Positions 9,001-16,539 of a DNA stretch of 60,861 nucleotides are shown here, in pieces (position 1 is the first letter of the stretch; each line of letters starts with the position of its first letter). The stretch lies in assembly GCA_017399145.1 (NCBI GenBank), contig JAFQEG010000033.1:1-60861 (forward strand), given 5' to 3'. The notes below the pieces were generated by a model. That model was not told the origin of the DNA, did not search any database, and worked only from the letters and a program-made list of their open reading frames with translations. Position numbers and translations under genes: made by a program. The stretch comes from Clostridia bacterium. GTDB lineage: Bacteria; Bacillota; Clostridia; Oscillospirales; CAG-272.

Positions 9001-10076
9001 CCTACATTATGTATGGTGAAACTTACGATGAGGAGCACAAATTTGATAGATACGGCAACCCAATTGAATATAAGATAAAGGGTAAATTGCCACTAGCATC
9101 TATAAATATCAATACCTCAAGCATATATGATTATGGTAATATCGAAATTGTAATTCCAGAAAGCCTAAATTATGGTAACTGGAGTAGCTATTTAGTTGAG
9201 ATAAAGAACCAAGACGGACAGCTAGCTGGCACCTACGACCGTGATAGCCTTTGGGGCGTTAAGCTAACTGCAAATCAATCCATAAGAATTAAGCTAACTG
9301 CTAATGATTATATTGATTACTATACAGATGGCGACTGGAGTGAATGGTTTGTTTGCACACCAGGTAAGCTTCAAGCACCTGAAATCACAGAAAAATCCTA
9401 CAACTCAGAGGGTATGGCAATATGTTGGAATTGGGTTGAGGGCGCTGAAAAATTCATTTACGTGCTAAATGGTGGCGAGGAGACAGAAACCTACGACACA
9501 AGCCTAGGCGGTCTTAAAAATGGTGACACAATTAAGATAAAAGCAGTGGCAAGTGGCGATGTTGACTTTGATGATTCAGACTACACAGAGATAACTCTAG
9601 TTGACGAAAGAACACCTCTTGGTGCACCGGTTGTGACCTTTAATCAGGATTCCAAGTGCCTTGAATGGCAAGCAGTAGCAAACGCAAGCTATTACAGAAT
9701 TTACAATGCAGACACAGGCGAACACCTAACAGAGGTATATGATACATACTATTCAGCACCAATAGGTAGCAATTATAAGGTAAGAGCACTAACTGATGAT
9801 TATCAGTCATATTCACCAAGTGATTATTCAGCACCAGTCTTTTGTGGTGTGAAGCTAGACCCACCTGAAATTACAATTTCAGCCGAGGGAGCAGTAACCT
9901 TCACAAGCTACGACCTAGGCACAAGAGTATATTATACCTACGTTATAAACGACGGAGAGGAAATGCGTTCAACTAAGGCAGACCCTGGAATTACTCTTGA
10001 AAAGGGCGATACCATAAAGGTAAAAATGATGTGTGGCGTTTACGTAAGTGACTGGAGCGAGGCAAAGCAATACTAA
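6084..10076 (+). CDS. Large surface lipoprotein with fibronectin type III-like repeats
   Basis: The 1330-residue protein starts MKGRRLLALLVVVMAVLLLG with a lipobox ending at Cys (LCAC), so it is probably lipid-anchored on the cell surface. The ATG at 6084 has AGGAGGGG upstream; the open frame continues 21 codons further but overlaps the RNA terminator. Three FN3-like units fill residues 32-282, each opening with 'KL.AP.V' and having 'DGQS..I.AVGNGT.Y..SDYS'. Units two and three are almost identical at DNA level. A proline/asparagine hinge (NP repeated six times, residues 284-297) follows, then about 800 residues of acidic Tyr-rich sequence without recognised domain, and three more diverged FN3-like units at the C-terminus (from about residue 1095). 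It probably binds or displays extracellular ligand; no catalytic motif was found. Confidence 0.85.
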   Translation: MKGRRLLALLVVVMAVLLLGLCACGDTEQTPPQKLSAPTVTLNGDVASWEANSKADKFEISIDGSLSYLENTVTQKTLTDGQSFKIRAVGNGTTYSTSDWSNTVTYEAGTTPPAPTEPTKLQAPVVSISQTGLATWQIVANAVSYTYKINGGTEISTSTTAVQLTNGQSIVVKAVGNGTDYLDSDYSASQTYEEGTTPPAPTEPTKLQAPVVSISQTGLATWSVVPNAVSYTYKINGGAEISTSTTAVQLTNGQSIVVKAVGNGTDYLDSDYSASQTYTESTENPNPNPNPNPNPNPTPSEAPTYLGIVASNQEPTPENSSSGVLAMAYRTSLTFEESLRAFLGKSENALGDSEPIASDYEVYSRGEQVVYIQIWLDNPDQNTILSLKLNGVKYQAGGALQSFFVQDDDTYLNCVYVAVTIPQDAYEEISYQVTEIEYVEGANISQDGKAVLIDEEKDTVTIGLIYEETLIASEMLTTDRTASSLSFSLTIVDDSIVPKIGGWLRVIIFNQQNEILGQHKLTKGENTFTFDNLSADTYYSVMAFMLGDAHDGQGVTVHSMAWKYLSTDSAIDVIMASDIAYNDQQGKYLPAIEVYTTVNDPTFTLTKVELYDWDSEELVYSSEYDGEIVITEGLLAEHSYNARVYYKNASDNEQYYQSYISTINLDSPWVNQEMSYGMLNHAILGFDFGSGKYNVSNVKIQIWDEDSKQYIAQDALYLLENPTAIADLEALMETLDMRSEEYYEAYKRCNSLRQAQEKINEYYSDLTIQDWEALASQGIYIYEYVLGQDDSFFKGANNYYYVVLRDYHKLHLDNSWQYKLTADVDFCNGNEPENNQLCSGYFEISPAIGEGDFLFPDNDEDYNDIFTIDENNVVYLELMSRTGGGYESYAKIGYVNQFVLLKDYEIVKVLWSKTEESAQINEEEWLQNVKTALINGNEPESAFPLGELEPITFDLDDVDLSDMAPGNYGITFTYIMYGETYDEEHKFDRYGNPIEYKIKGKLPLASININTSSIYDYGNIEIVIPESLNYGNWSSYLVEIKNQDGQLAGTYDRDSLWGVKLTANQSIRIKLTANDYIDYYTDGDWSEWFVCTPGKLQAPEITEKSYNSEGMAICWNWVEGAEKFIYVLNGGEETETYDTSLGGLKNGDTIKIKAVASGDVDFDDSDYTEITLVDERTPLGAPVVTFNQDSKCLEWQAVANASYYRIYNADTGEHLTEVYDTYYSAPIGSNYKVRALTDDYQSYSPSDYSAPVFCGVKLDPPEITISAEGAVTFTSYDLGTRVYYTYVINDGEEMRSTKADPGITLEKGDTIKVKMMCGVYVSDWSEAKQY
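6411..6926 (+). repeat. Tandem 258-bp duplication inside the lipoprotein gene
   Basis: Two head-to-tail copies (6411-6668 and 6669-6926) are nearly identical in DNA, including silent positions. Each encodes 86 residues, one FN3-like unit plus its TTPPAPTEPTKLQAP linker. The few differences cluster around QIVANA/SVVPNA. Copy number could vary by recombination. Confidence 0.92.
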
Positions 10077-10080
10077 AACA

Positions 10081-10109
10081 AAAAAGAGAGTCGAAAGACT
10101 CTCTTTTTT
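10081..10109. terminator. Bidirectional intrinsic terminator
   Basis: AAAGAGAGTC, loop GAAA, GACTCTCTTT between A and T runs, separating the convergent lipoprotein and Nudix genes. Confidence 0.9.
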
Positions 10110-10569
10110 AATGTGGTTTTTTTAAGAACGTGGTATTTTCAGTTGCCTCACCAAAGCGTGACTTGATAAACTTTAGCGCCTCTTTAAAAATAAGCTTGTC
10201 ATTATCAAAGGTATGGTCGTAAGGAAATTCATCCTCGAAAAACCAATGGAATGCAGATATTTCCTCAGCCTGAGGCACAACGTAAGCACGAGTTGTTAGG
10301 GCAGTGAAGTAAACTACCTTTTTTTCTGTATTTTTCTTTTTGCCGATTAAGTAAACAGACTCCATTCTAAAGCCGTTTTCAATCTTAACGTCAATTCCTG
10401 TTTCTTCCTTAGTCTCGCGAATGGCAGTTTGATATTCGTTTTCCCCTGCCTCAACGTGTCCCTTGGGAAAGGACCAGAAATCAGTATATTTGTTTTTAAT
10501 CAAAAGAACAGCATATTTTCCTCTAGTCTTGCGAAAAACAACTGTACCACAGGATTTTTCAAACTTCAT
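10108..10569 (-). CDS. Nudix hydrolase (MutT/Ap4A hydrolase-like)
   Basis: The 153-residue protein carries a full Nudix box, GHVEAGE followed seven residues later by RETKEETGI, at about residues 37-59. This motif binds Mg2+ and hydrolyses nucleoside diphosphates linked to another moiety. The N-terminus MKFEKSCGTVVFRK and the FWSFPKGH segment resemble diadenosine polyphosphate hydrolases; the true substrate cannot be fixed from sequence. GGGGGAGG precedes the ATG. It is the downstream neighbour of the ABC transporter operon, separated by a 168-bp AT-rich gap. Confidence 0.9.
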   Translation of the reverse strand: MKFEKSCGTVVFRKTRGKYAVLLIKNKYTDFWSFPKGHVEAGENEYQTAIRETKEETGIDVKIENGFRMESVYLIGKKKNTEKKVVYFTALTTRAYVVPQAEEISAFHWFFEDEFPYDHTFDNDKLIFKEALKFIKSRFGEATENTTFLKKPH

Positions 10570-10737
10570 AAATCCTCCCCCTTTCTAATAAATAGAAGTA
10601 AATAGGATTATTTCATTCACCTATAATAAAATATTTTACCATATATTAGTAAAAAAGTCATTATTTTTGTTGAAAAAAATACAAATTCTCAAAATAAGAC
10701 ATAAAATCAAGCAAAATGCTTTTTAATTTGTTAAATA

Positions 10738-11712
10738 TTACAAAACAGCCTTCAAGAATTGAATTGTTCTTGGATTTTTAGGATTGTCGAATACCTCAGT
10801 AGGTGTACCTTCTTCGGCAATCTTACCGTCAGCCATAAGTAAAATTCTTGTGCCAACCTCTTTTGCAAAGCCCATTTCGTGAGTAACGATAACCATAGTC
10901 ATACCCTCGTTTGCAAGGTCCTTAATAAGGTCCAAAACCTCGCCAACCATTTCGGGGTCAAGGGCAGAGGTAGGCTCGTCGAAAAGCATAACCTTAGGAT
11001 TCATATTAAGGGCACGAATAATAGCAATTCTTTGCTTTTGACCACCTGAGAGGGTAGAGGGGTAAACGTTTGCCTTTTCCTCAAGACCAATTCTCTTAAG
11101 TAGCTTCATTGCATTATCAGTTGCTTCCTTAATAATTTCCTTCTTAGACTTAGATTCAATAAGTGGCTTCTTTTCCTTTCTAAAGGCATTACCAATTTTA
11201 ATAAAGAAATTCTTAAATTGTGCACGTCTTAGCCTTTTAACACCTAAGTGAATAGGCGCAACCGTAATGTTTTTCAAAACGGTTAGATTGTTAAAAAGAT
11301 TGAATTGCTGGAAAACCATGCCGATTTTCTCTCTGTGCTTATTGATATCAACCTTTAGGTCGGCTAAATCCTCGCCGTCAAATATGATAGACCCACCGCT
11401 AGGGTCCTCCATACAGTTAAGACAACGTAAAAAGGTACTCTTACCACTACCAGAGGGACCAATAACAACAACCTTTTCACCGGGGTAGATATTTGTTGAA
11501 ATATCATTTAAAACAACTAGGTCCCCAAAGCTTTTTACAAGATTTTTAACCTCGATAAGTGGATTTGAATAATCAATTTCGATAGCTTTTTCCTTTGCTA
11601 CCTCTTCAAATTTTTCCTCGATTTTTTCTTCAACCTTTTCTTCAACTACTTCTAAATTTTTAGTGGGCTTTACAACAGGTGTAAAATAAACTACGTTACG
11701 CTTTTTTTTCAT
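10738..11712 (-). CDS. Amino acid ABC transporter ATP-binding protein with extra segments
   Basis: The ATPase of a polar amino acid uptake system (GlnQ/ArtP type). Walker [10 protein letters not shown] (residues 85-93), Q-loop VFQQFNLF, signature LSGGQ (221), Walker [13 protein letters not shown] and switch histidine VTHEM are intact. Two features are unusual. There is a 50-residue N-terminal extension rich in Glu and Lys that should form a helix or coiled coil before the normal start PLIEVKNL. There is also a basic insertion of about 35 residues (roughly 160-195, [10 protein letters not shown]...[14 protein letters not shown]) in the helical domain, where standard GlnQ proteins have a few residues. 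The ATG at 11712 has GGGGG upstream and overlaps the permease gene by 17 bp, implying translational coupling; an earlier in-frame start at 11757 is less likely. Confidence 0.93.
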   Translation of the reverse strand: MKKKRNVVYFTPVVKPTKNLEVVEEKVEEKIEEKFEEVAKEKAIEIDYSNPLIEVKNLVKSFGDLVVLNDISTNIYPGEKVVVIGPSGSGKSTFLRCLNCMEDPSGGSIIFDGEDLADLKVDINKHREKIGMVFQQFNLFNNLTVLKNITVAPIHLGVKRLRRAQFKNFFIKIGNAFRKEKKPLIESKSKKEIIKEATDNAMKLLKRIGLEEKANVYPSTLSGGQKQRIAIIRALNMNPKVMLFDEPTSALDPEMVGEVLDLIKDLANEGMTMVIVTHEMGFAKEVGTRILLMADGKIAEEGTPTEVFDNPKNPRTIQFLKAVL

Positions 11713-12433
11713 TTTTCTTACCCCCGTTTCTGTCACTCTTAGAAAGTACCTTTTCAAGAATTCTAATAAGCTGAGTGATTAAGAATATCAAAATAATATA
11801 GCAAATCGCCATAAATAGGAACGGCACCATAGGCTCGTAGTTGTTTTGACCTATCTTGTTAAGTGCAACGTATAAGTCGGCTGCACCAACAAAGCTGATA
11901 ACAGAGGTTTCCTTAATCAAGGAAATAAACTCATTACCAAGAGAGGGCAAAATATTTTTAATAGCTTGAGGCACAACGAATTTCATCATAGTAGTAGGGT
12001 AGCTAAGACCAAGGGCACGACCTGCCTCCATTTGACCCACGTCAACGGAATTGATACCACCACGCATAACCTCGGATACGTAAGCACCACTATTCAAGCC
12101 AAAGATTACAACACAGACGTTTTCAGAGGAAATTCTACCAAGACCAATAAGTGGTAAAATAACAAAGTAGCCTACAAGTAGCTGTACTACAATAGGTGTA
12201 CCTCTAAAAAATCCAACGTAAAGCGCACAGATTTTATCAAGAATCCTTGGCAAAAGCTTATACTTAGGCATAACACGTACAGATGCAATAATAGTACCGA
12301 TAACAATACCAATTAAAAGACCTAAAATTGCAATCTTAAGAGTATTACCAAGACCCTTGATAACCTCTTTATAGCCATCATCATAAATAAAGCTTTCTAT
12401 AAATCTGTTAATTTTGCTTCCAAAATTACCCAT
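11696..12433 (-). CDS. Amino acid ABC transporter permease (HisM/GlnP type)
   Basis: The 245-residue inner membrane protein has the GlnP/HisM layout: [16 protein letters not shown] near residue 25, [11 protein letters not shown], and the EAA loop [17 protein letters not shown] followed by [26 protein letters not shown], which contacts the ATPase. About five membrane helices are visible. ATG at 12433 is preceded by AAAGGA; the open frame starts five codons earlier with TTG. It lies between the binding protein and ATPase genes and overlaps the latter. Confidence 0.95.
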   Translation of the reverse strand: MGNFGSKINRFIESFIYDDGYKEVIKGLGNTLKIAILGLLIGIVIGTIIASVRVMPKYKLLPRILDKICALYVGFFRGTPIVVQLLVGYFVILPLIGLGRISSENVCVVIFGLNSGAYVSEVMRGGINSVDVGQMEAGRALGLSYPTTMMKFVVPQAIKNILPSLGNEFISLIKETSVISFVGAADLYVALNKIGQNNYEPMVPFLFMAICYIILIFLITQLIRILEKVLSKSDRNGGKKNEKKA

Positions 12434-12469
12434 AAATTTTCCTTTCAAAAAGCTATAATCATAACAATT

Positions 12470-12489
12470 CCTCGCCCATTTGGGCGAGG
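12470..12489 (-). other. Intercistronic hairpin between binding protein and permease genes
   Basis: CCTCGCCC, loop of four, GGGCGAGG forms a perfect 8-bp GC-rich stem without a good T run. In ABC operons such hairpins usually protect the upstream binding-protein mRNA from 3' decay, giving more binding protein than permease; that role is inferred here. Confidence 0.7.
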
Positions 12490-12496
12490 AAGAGAA

Positions 12497-13345
12497 TTAG
12501 TTATTCATTGATTTTACAATGATTTGTGCAGGACCCTCGTCAACTACAACGAAGTCGATTTGTCCGTTTACAAGTGCTTGTGCTGCACTTACAGCAGAGT
12601 CAAAGCCCTTAGCTGTAACAGGGAAGCCGTCAAAGCCCCAGTCAGCGTCGCCCTCAACGTAAAGACCACCGGTTGTACCATTTTGGTAACCGATAATTAT
12701 ATTGTTGTCCATACCATTAAGAATAGCCTCAACCTGAGCAGCAGTTGTGCACTCAGCAAAGGTTGTGTCGCCTGCCTTAATAATGATTACCTGTGAAGCA
12801 TTGTAGTAGGTGTCAGAGAATGTAACCTGCTCCTCACGGTCAGGTGAAACTGTAAGACCTGCCATAACGATGTCAGCCTTACCTGTTTCAACAGCTGTCA
12901 AAACTGCATCGAAGTTCATGTCCTTAATAACAAGCTCAGCATTCATTTTTTCAGCAATAAGCGCTGCGATTTCAATATCAATACCACAGTACTTGTCGCC
13001 AATCTTGTATTCGAATGGTGAGAATGGTGTGTTTGTAGCAACTACAAGCTGATTTTTGCTTGCGTCCTCAGTACCAGCTGGGAATGTTTTAATGTTAGCT
13101 GTGTCGCCAGAGAAGTACTTGTTTACAATCTCGTTAAGCTTGCCATTAGCCTTAATCTCAGCTAAAACTTCGTTTACAGTAGCTAAAAGCTCTGCATCGT
13201 TTTTGTTTACGCCGTAAGCGTATTGCTCGTCAGTCAATTTGATTTTTACATAGTCTACAACGTCCTGTTGTCCACAAGAAGCGAAGCAGATAACTGAAGA
13301 AAGAATCATAATTGCAACGAGTGCAATTGAAAGAATTTTTTTCAT
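12497..13345 (-). CDS. Amino acid ABC transporter substrate-binding lipoprotein, apparently circularly permuted
   Basis: A type 2 periplasmic binding protein with a lipoprotein signal (lipobox FASC, Cys 24). The core (residues 99-282) has LVVATNTPFSPFEY, GIDIEIAALIAEKM, FDAVLTAVETGKADI and AGLTVSPDREEQVTFS as in GlnH/ArtJ proteins. It stops at DFVVVDEGPAQIIVKSMNN, just where family members normally continue with a strand and a final helix reading roughly 'YGIAV.K.N.ELL..VN..L.E...NG....I..KY'. That missing segment is instead found at the mature N-terminus, residues 32-78, as KIKLTDEQYAYGVNKNDAELL and then VNEVLAEIKANG and EIVNKYF. This is best read as a natural circular permutation. The gene opens the ABC operon, behind a promoter and Arg-box-like palindromes. 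Confidence 0.93.
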   Translation of the reverse strand: MKKILSIALVAIMILSSVICFASCGQQDVVDYVKIKLTDEQYAYGVNKNDAELLATVNEVLAEIKANGKLNEIVNKYFSGDTANIKTFPAGTEDASKNQLVVATNTPFSPFEYKIGDKYCGIDIEIAALIAEKMNAELVIKDMNFDAVLTAVETGKADIVMAGLTVSPDREEQVTFSDTYYNASQVIIIKAGDTTFAECTTAAQVEAILNGMDNNIIIGYQNGTTGGLYVEGDADWGFDGFPVTAKGFDSAVSAAQALVNGQIDFVVVDEGPAQIIVKSMNN

Positions 13346-13379
13346 TTTTAAATCTCCTAAAATAAAATATTACTGTTAT

Positions 13380-13407
13380 ATTCTATCATATAATATTTAT
13401 TTGTCAA
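13380..13407 (-). promoter_or_regulatory. Sigma-A promoter of the amino acid ABC operon
   Basis: Minus strand TTGACA, 16 bp, TAGAAT, followed by AGGAG and the binding-protein start codon. Confidence 0.78.
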
Positions 13408-13414
13408 TAGATTC

Positions 13415-13479
13415 TTGAATATTTTTTCAAAAAAATCTATGAATATACGAATAATATTCAAAAATCAATGAATATTCAT
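13415..13479. promoter_or_regulatory. Cluster of Arg-box-like palindromes upstream of the ABC promoter
   Basis: Three inverted repeats lie just upstream of the -35 box: TTGAATATTTTTTCAA (13415-13430), TGAATAT/ATATTCA (13440-13460) and ATGAATATTCAT (13468-13479). The last fits the TNTGAAT-ATTCA pattern bound by ArgR/AhrC hexamers. This suggests arginine-responsive control, which would match a basic amino acid substrate; it is inference. Confidence 0.5.
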
Positions 13480-13483
13480 ATTT

Positions 13484-14503
13484 TTATGCATCAATCTCGT
13501 AATCAGAGACCTCGCTTTTCTTAGTGCCCACTAGTAAAACAAGTAAAATCGAAACTAAAAGAATAAGAGTTACACAAAGGCTACCCTCAAGACCGAAGGA
13601 CCCACCGCTAATAAAGGACAAATCCTCGTTATATGTGGTAACAAAAACAGACTTGTCAATTATAATTCCACTAACTCTTGCACCAAAAATATTGCCCTGT
13701 ACAAAATTCCACATTGAGTGAATAGCACACGCACCCCAAATATCACCACGCTTGAAAACGTAAATTCCAAGGAAAATGCCCATCAAAACAATATTTATAA
13801 AGGCAATAAAGGTAAAGCCTGCATTTGCAATATGAAGTAAGCCAAAGAAGATAGAGGAAAGACCAATTGCAACAGGAATTGTAGTATCTCTTGCAAGAGA
13901 TATCATATAGTAGCCTCTTACCAAAAATTCCTCAGAGGCACCCTGTATAACAAAGCCTAAGAAAAATAGAATTATAAAGGGACTAATATAGGAATTTACA
14001 GAAATTGTAACAGCTCCACAGAGGTAAGCAAACAAATAAGAAAGGGCAAACATACCTGTACCTATGCCCATACCGATTAGGTATTCCTTTGCAATATCCT
14101 TTTTGCGTACACCCATTGAGGTAATAGGTCTTTTCTCAAATTTTACACAGTAAACGATTGACGTAACTATAATTAGTGCAGTTGAGAAAAGAGTAATAAG
14201 TGTAACCCAAAAGGGCAGAGATGTCATTATTGATGTAATTAAGCTAGTTGCAAGCTCAGTATATTCCTCTAAGGAAATAGACCCTGACTCAAGCTGACCT
14301 ATAAGAGTATGGTATTCCTCGCTACTAAAAATAGCGCTAAAGGAATAAATTGTAAGTGGCACGCTTTGTATCACTGACGAAAGCATATTGCCAATAAAAA
14401 ATACTAAAACAAAGATTAAAGAAACCTTTAAAATGCCTTGCCTTTTGTGACCTAAAACAGCCTCGTCAAGCATTTTTGTCTTTTTTATTTTAAATCTGTT
14501 CAT
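13484..14503 (-). CDS. CPBP family intramembrane metalloprotease (CAAX protease/abortive-infection-like)
   Basis: The 339-residue membrane protein has the three family motifs: EEFLVRGYY (the Glu-Glu and Arg pair) near residue 193, FGLLHIAN with the first His, and HSMWNFVQG with the second His/Asn. About eight hydrophobic segments are seen. Family members are Rce1-like proteases, in Gram-positives often linked to bacteriocin self-protection or unknown maturation steps. It overlaps the upstream Nudix gene by 4 bp (ATGA), so the two are translationally coupled. Confidence 0.92.
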   Translation of the reverse strand: MNRFKIKKTKMLDEAVLGHKRQGILKVSLIFVLVFFIGNMLSSVIQSVPLTIYSFSAIFSSEEYHTLIGQLESGSISLEEYTELATSLITSIMTSLPFWVTLITLFSTALIIVTSIVYCVKFEKRPITSMGVRKKDIAKEYLIGMGIGTGMFALSYLFAYLCGAVTISVNSYISPFIILFFLGFVIQGASEEFLVRGYYMISLARDTTIPVAIGLSSIFFGLLHIANAGFTFIAFINIVLMGIFLGIYVFKRGDIWGACAIHSMWNFVQGNIFGARVSGIIIDKSVFVTTYNEDLSFISGGSFGLEGSLCVTLILLVSILLVLLVGTKKSEVSDYEIDA

Positions 14504-15042
14504 TTTCTACCACCTAAAATCTTGTGTGCCTTCAAAATGGCAATCTGTGTTTTTGCATCCTTGATTTCATCATTCATAACCATATTTACAAGAGTGTCAA
14601 GAGGTATTCTTTCAACCTCTAAAAACTCGTCCTTATCAGGATGGGCGTTTATAAATGTTAAATCAGTTGCTAAATACATTTGAATTTTCTCGTCAAATAT
14701 AGCAACAGTAGTGTAAAGCTCACCAATATGCTCAATCTTGCCGGCAACGGCACCACTTTCTTCCTCTAGCTCTCGCTTAACTGCCTCGTAGGGGTCCTCA
14801 TTTGGCTCAAGCTTGCCAGCAGGAATTTCCAAAAGCACACTTTCGAAGGGGTATCTAAATTGTCTTACCATAATAACCTCGCCCTCGTCTGTCACAGGCA
14901 CAACACATACAGCACCGGGGTGACGGACGATTTCTCTTATTGCAAGGTCACCATTTGGCAATTCTACCTCATCAACAAAAAGCTTAACGATTTTTCCATC
15001 AAAGATTTGCTTTGAGGAAACCTTTTTTTCAAAAAGCTCCAT
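14500..15042 (-). CDS. ADP-ribose pyrophosphatase-type Nudix hydrolase
   Basis: The 180-residue protein has GKLEPNE followed by RELEEESG, a Nudix box in which Thr is replaced by Ser, preceded by the AGK/PAG element typical of ADP-ribose pyrophosphatases (LLEIPAGKLEP). It should cleave ADP-ribose to AMP and ribose 5-phosphate. The start has GGTGAAATT before ATG. It is the sixth gene of the seven-gene minus-strand run that begins with the alkD-like gene. Confidence 0.93.
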   Translation of the reverse strand: MELFEKKVSSKQIFDGKIVKLFVDEVELPNGDLAIREIVRHPGAVCVVPVTDEGEVIMVRQFRYPFESVLLEIPAGKLEPNEDPYEAVKRELEEESGAVAGKIEHIGELYTTVAIFDEKIQMYLATDLTFINAHPDKDEFLEVERIPLDTLVNMVMNDEIKDAKTQIAILKAHKILGGRK

Positions 15043-15050
15043 AATTTCAC

Positions 15051-15896
15051 CTATTTCTTTCTTGTAAATACTTGTTCAATTTTCTTTGAATTGCTATCAT
15101 AACCAAAGATGGTTAGAGTATCACCCTCGATAGAGTAGTCAAAGCATAAAACGTCACCACTTGTAATGTCGGGAGTGTCCTCAAATATAATTACGTATAG
15201 CATATACATTTTATTACCACTCAAGGAATAACGGAAGTTGTCCTTTAGTGTTGGGTTAGTTACGTTTCTTGCCTCGCCAATAAAGGTGTCAAAAAACTCA
15301 AATTCCTCGTTTTCATTTGCATTTGATACCCAAGTGCCAAAAATCTTACTTGCATTTTTGTTGTATTCAATATCATTCTTAACAAGAGGTCTTTCCACAA
15401 AGCCCATGTCTCCTAGAGTATAAAGCACAAGGGACCCACCCTCGTCAATAGAGAAGTTGCTAGTTTCCTTGTTATCACCATAGGTAATAGTTATGGTATT
15501 TGTGCCACTTGTTTCATAGGTACCACTTAATTCCTGGTCAAAAATGCCATAGGTGTAGGATTTTAGATTGATTTTTCCATCACTGGTAAATTCAAAGATT
15601 TGATAAAACTTGTCTTCCCAGTAATATTCTCTCCATGAGCCAACTAGGGAATTGCCATCATAAACATATTTTTCGTCATACTTAGGTGGCTTTTCTCTTG
15701 TAACGGAATAAACAATAAAGAAGACTAGTGCGCCTATACAGAGAAGACCTAAAATTATAGCAAACGCCTTTTTCAAGGGGCTATTTTTCTTTTTAGGCTT
15801 CTTTTCCGTGTCATTGTCCTGTGACTTCTTTACAGATTTTCCGTTTTTTGTAAATTTTGGCACTATTAAAGTGCTTTTTTTCTTATCATTACTCAT
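15051..15896 (-). CDS. Membrane-anchored protein with two lipocalin-like (DUF5640-type) repeats
   Basis: The 281-residue protein has a 40-residue Lys-rich cytoplasmic head, one membrane helix near residues 46-67, and an outside domain with two similar halves: LVGSWREYYWEDKFYQIFEF...DGKINLKSY (from about residue 88) and IFGTWVSNANENEEFEFFD (from about 186). The 'GTW' and 'F..DG' pattern recalls the small DUF5640/lipocalin-like domains common in Clostridia. No catalytic residues are evident. GAGGTAAAA precedes the ATG. It is packed 8 bp from each neighbour. Confidence 0.8.
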   Translation of the reverse strand: MSNDKKKSTLIVPKFTKNGKSVKKSQDNDTEKKPKKKNSPLKKAFAIILGLLCIGALVFFIVYSVTREKPPKYDEKYVYDGNSLVGSWREYYWEDKFYQIFEFTSDGKINLKSYTYGIFDQELSGTYETSGTNTITITYGDNKETSNFSIDEGGSLVLYTLGDMGFVERPLVKNDIEYNKNASKIFGTWVSNANENEEFEFFDTFIGEARNVTNPTLKDNFRYSLSGNKMYMLYVIIFEDTPDITSGDVLCFDYSIEGDTLTIFGYDSNSKKIEQVFTRKK

Positions 15897-15903
15897 TTTT
15901 ACC

Positions 15904-16539
15904 TCATATAAGGTCCTTTAGGTGAGAGGGCGAAATATTGTACCCTTCCATTAAGACCTCATTACCATCATAGGAATAAATTATCATACAGCAGTTGCCA
16001 AGTAACTCGTTGTAGTTAGTTACCGAGGGGTCCTTTTTTGCTTGAAGTGCAAAAATCTTAGTAGCAGAGCCGTGACTAACAGCCACAGTTGTTTCACCAA
16101 TTTTTACGTTATCACGAATAAAGCTATTAATTCTTTCAATAACCGAGGCAATAGATTCAAGACCCTCGATGGTTACGTCCTCGGTAATAGCCTTGCTATT
16201 AGGACTATACTGTGTGCCGGATAGTGCACCAAAATCCCTCTCAATCAAGCGAAAATCGGTGGTATAGGTTGAATTAGTCGCCCTAGCTATAATTTCACCG
16301 GTTTTACTAGCACGGGACAGAGGACTTGTTATAATCCTGTCAATTTTTAAGCCTCGCTTGCAGGCAGAGGCAAAGCCAAGAGCGGCAAAAAGCGCTTCCC
16401 TTAATCCCTCTTCATTTAGTGGAATATCGTCACGTCCTTGCATTTTTCTTTGTATATTCCAGTCGGTCTTACCATGCCTTAAGAAAAGCAGATAGCCCTT
16501 TTTTTTGTCAAATAAATTCAAATTAAACCTCATCCTCAT
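15904..16539 (-). CDS. Histidine phosphatase family protein (phosphoglycerate mutase-like)
   Basis: The 211-residue protein has the RHG motif FLRHGKTDWN at about residue 20, MQGRDDIPLNEEG, SPLSRASKTGEI and the second catalytic histidine in VAVSHGSATK near residue 160. The family includes cofactor-dependent phosphoglycerate mutases, alpha-ribazole phosphatase and broad phosphatases; the exact substrate is unknown. It overlaps the upstream gene by 17 bp. Confidence 0.92.
   Translation of the reverse strand: MRMRFNLNLFDKKKGYLLFLRHGKTDWNIQRKMQGRDDIPLNEEGLREALFAALGFASACKRGLKIDRIITSPLSRASKTGEIIARATNSTYTTDFRLIERDFGALSGTQYSPNSKAITEDVTIEGLESIASVIERINSFIRDNVKIGETTVAVSHGSATKIFALQAKKDPSVTNYNELLGNCCMIIYSYDGNEVLMEGYNISPSHLKDLI

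Noticed and set aside
12433-12496. Frameshift or truncation as the cause of the short binding-protein C-terminus
   Set aside because: The bases after the stop form a GC-rich hairpin and the permease ribosome binding site; no frame there encodes the missing helix, which is found intact at the N-terminus.
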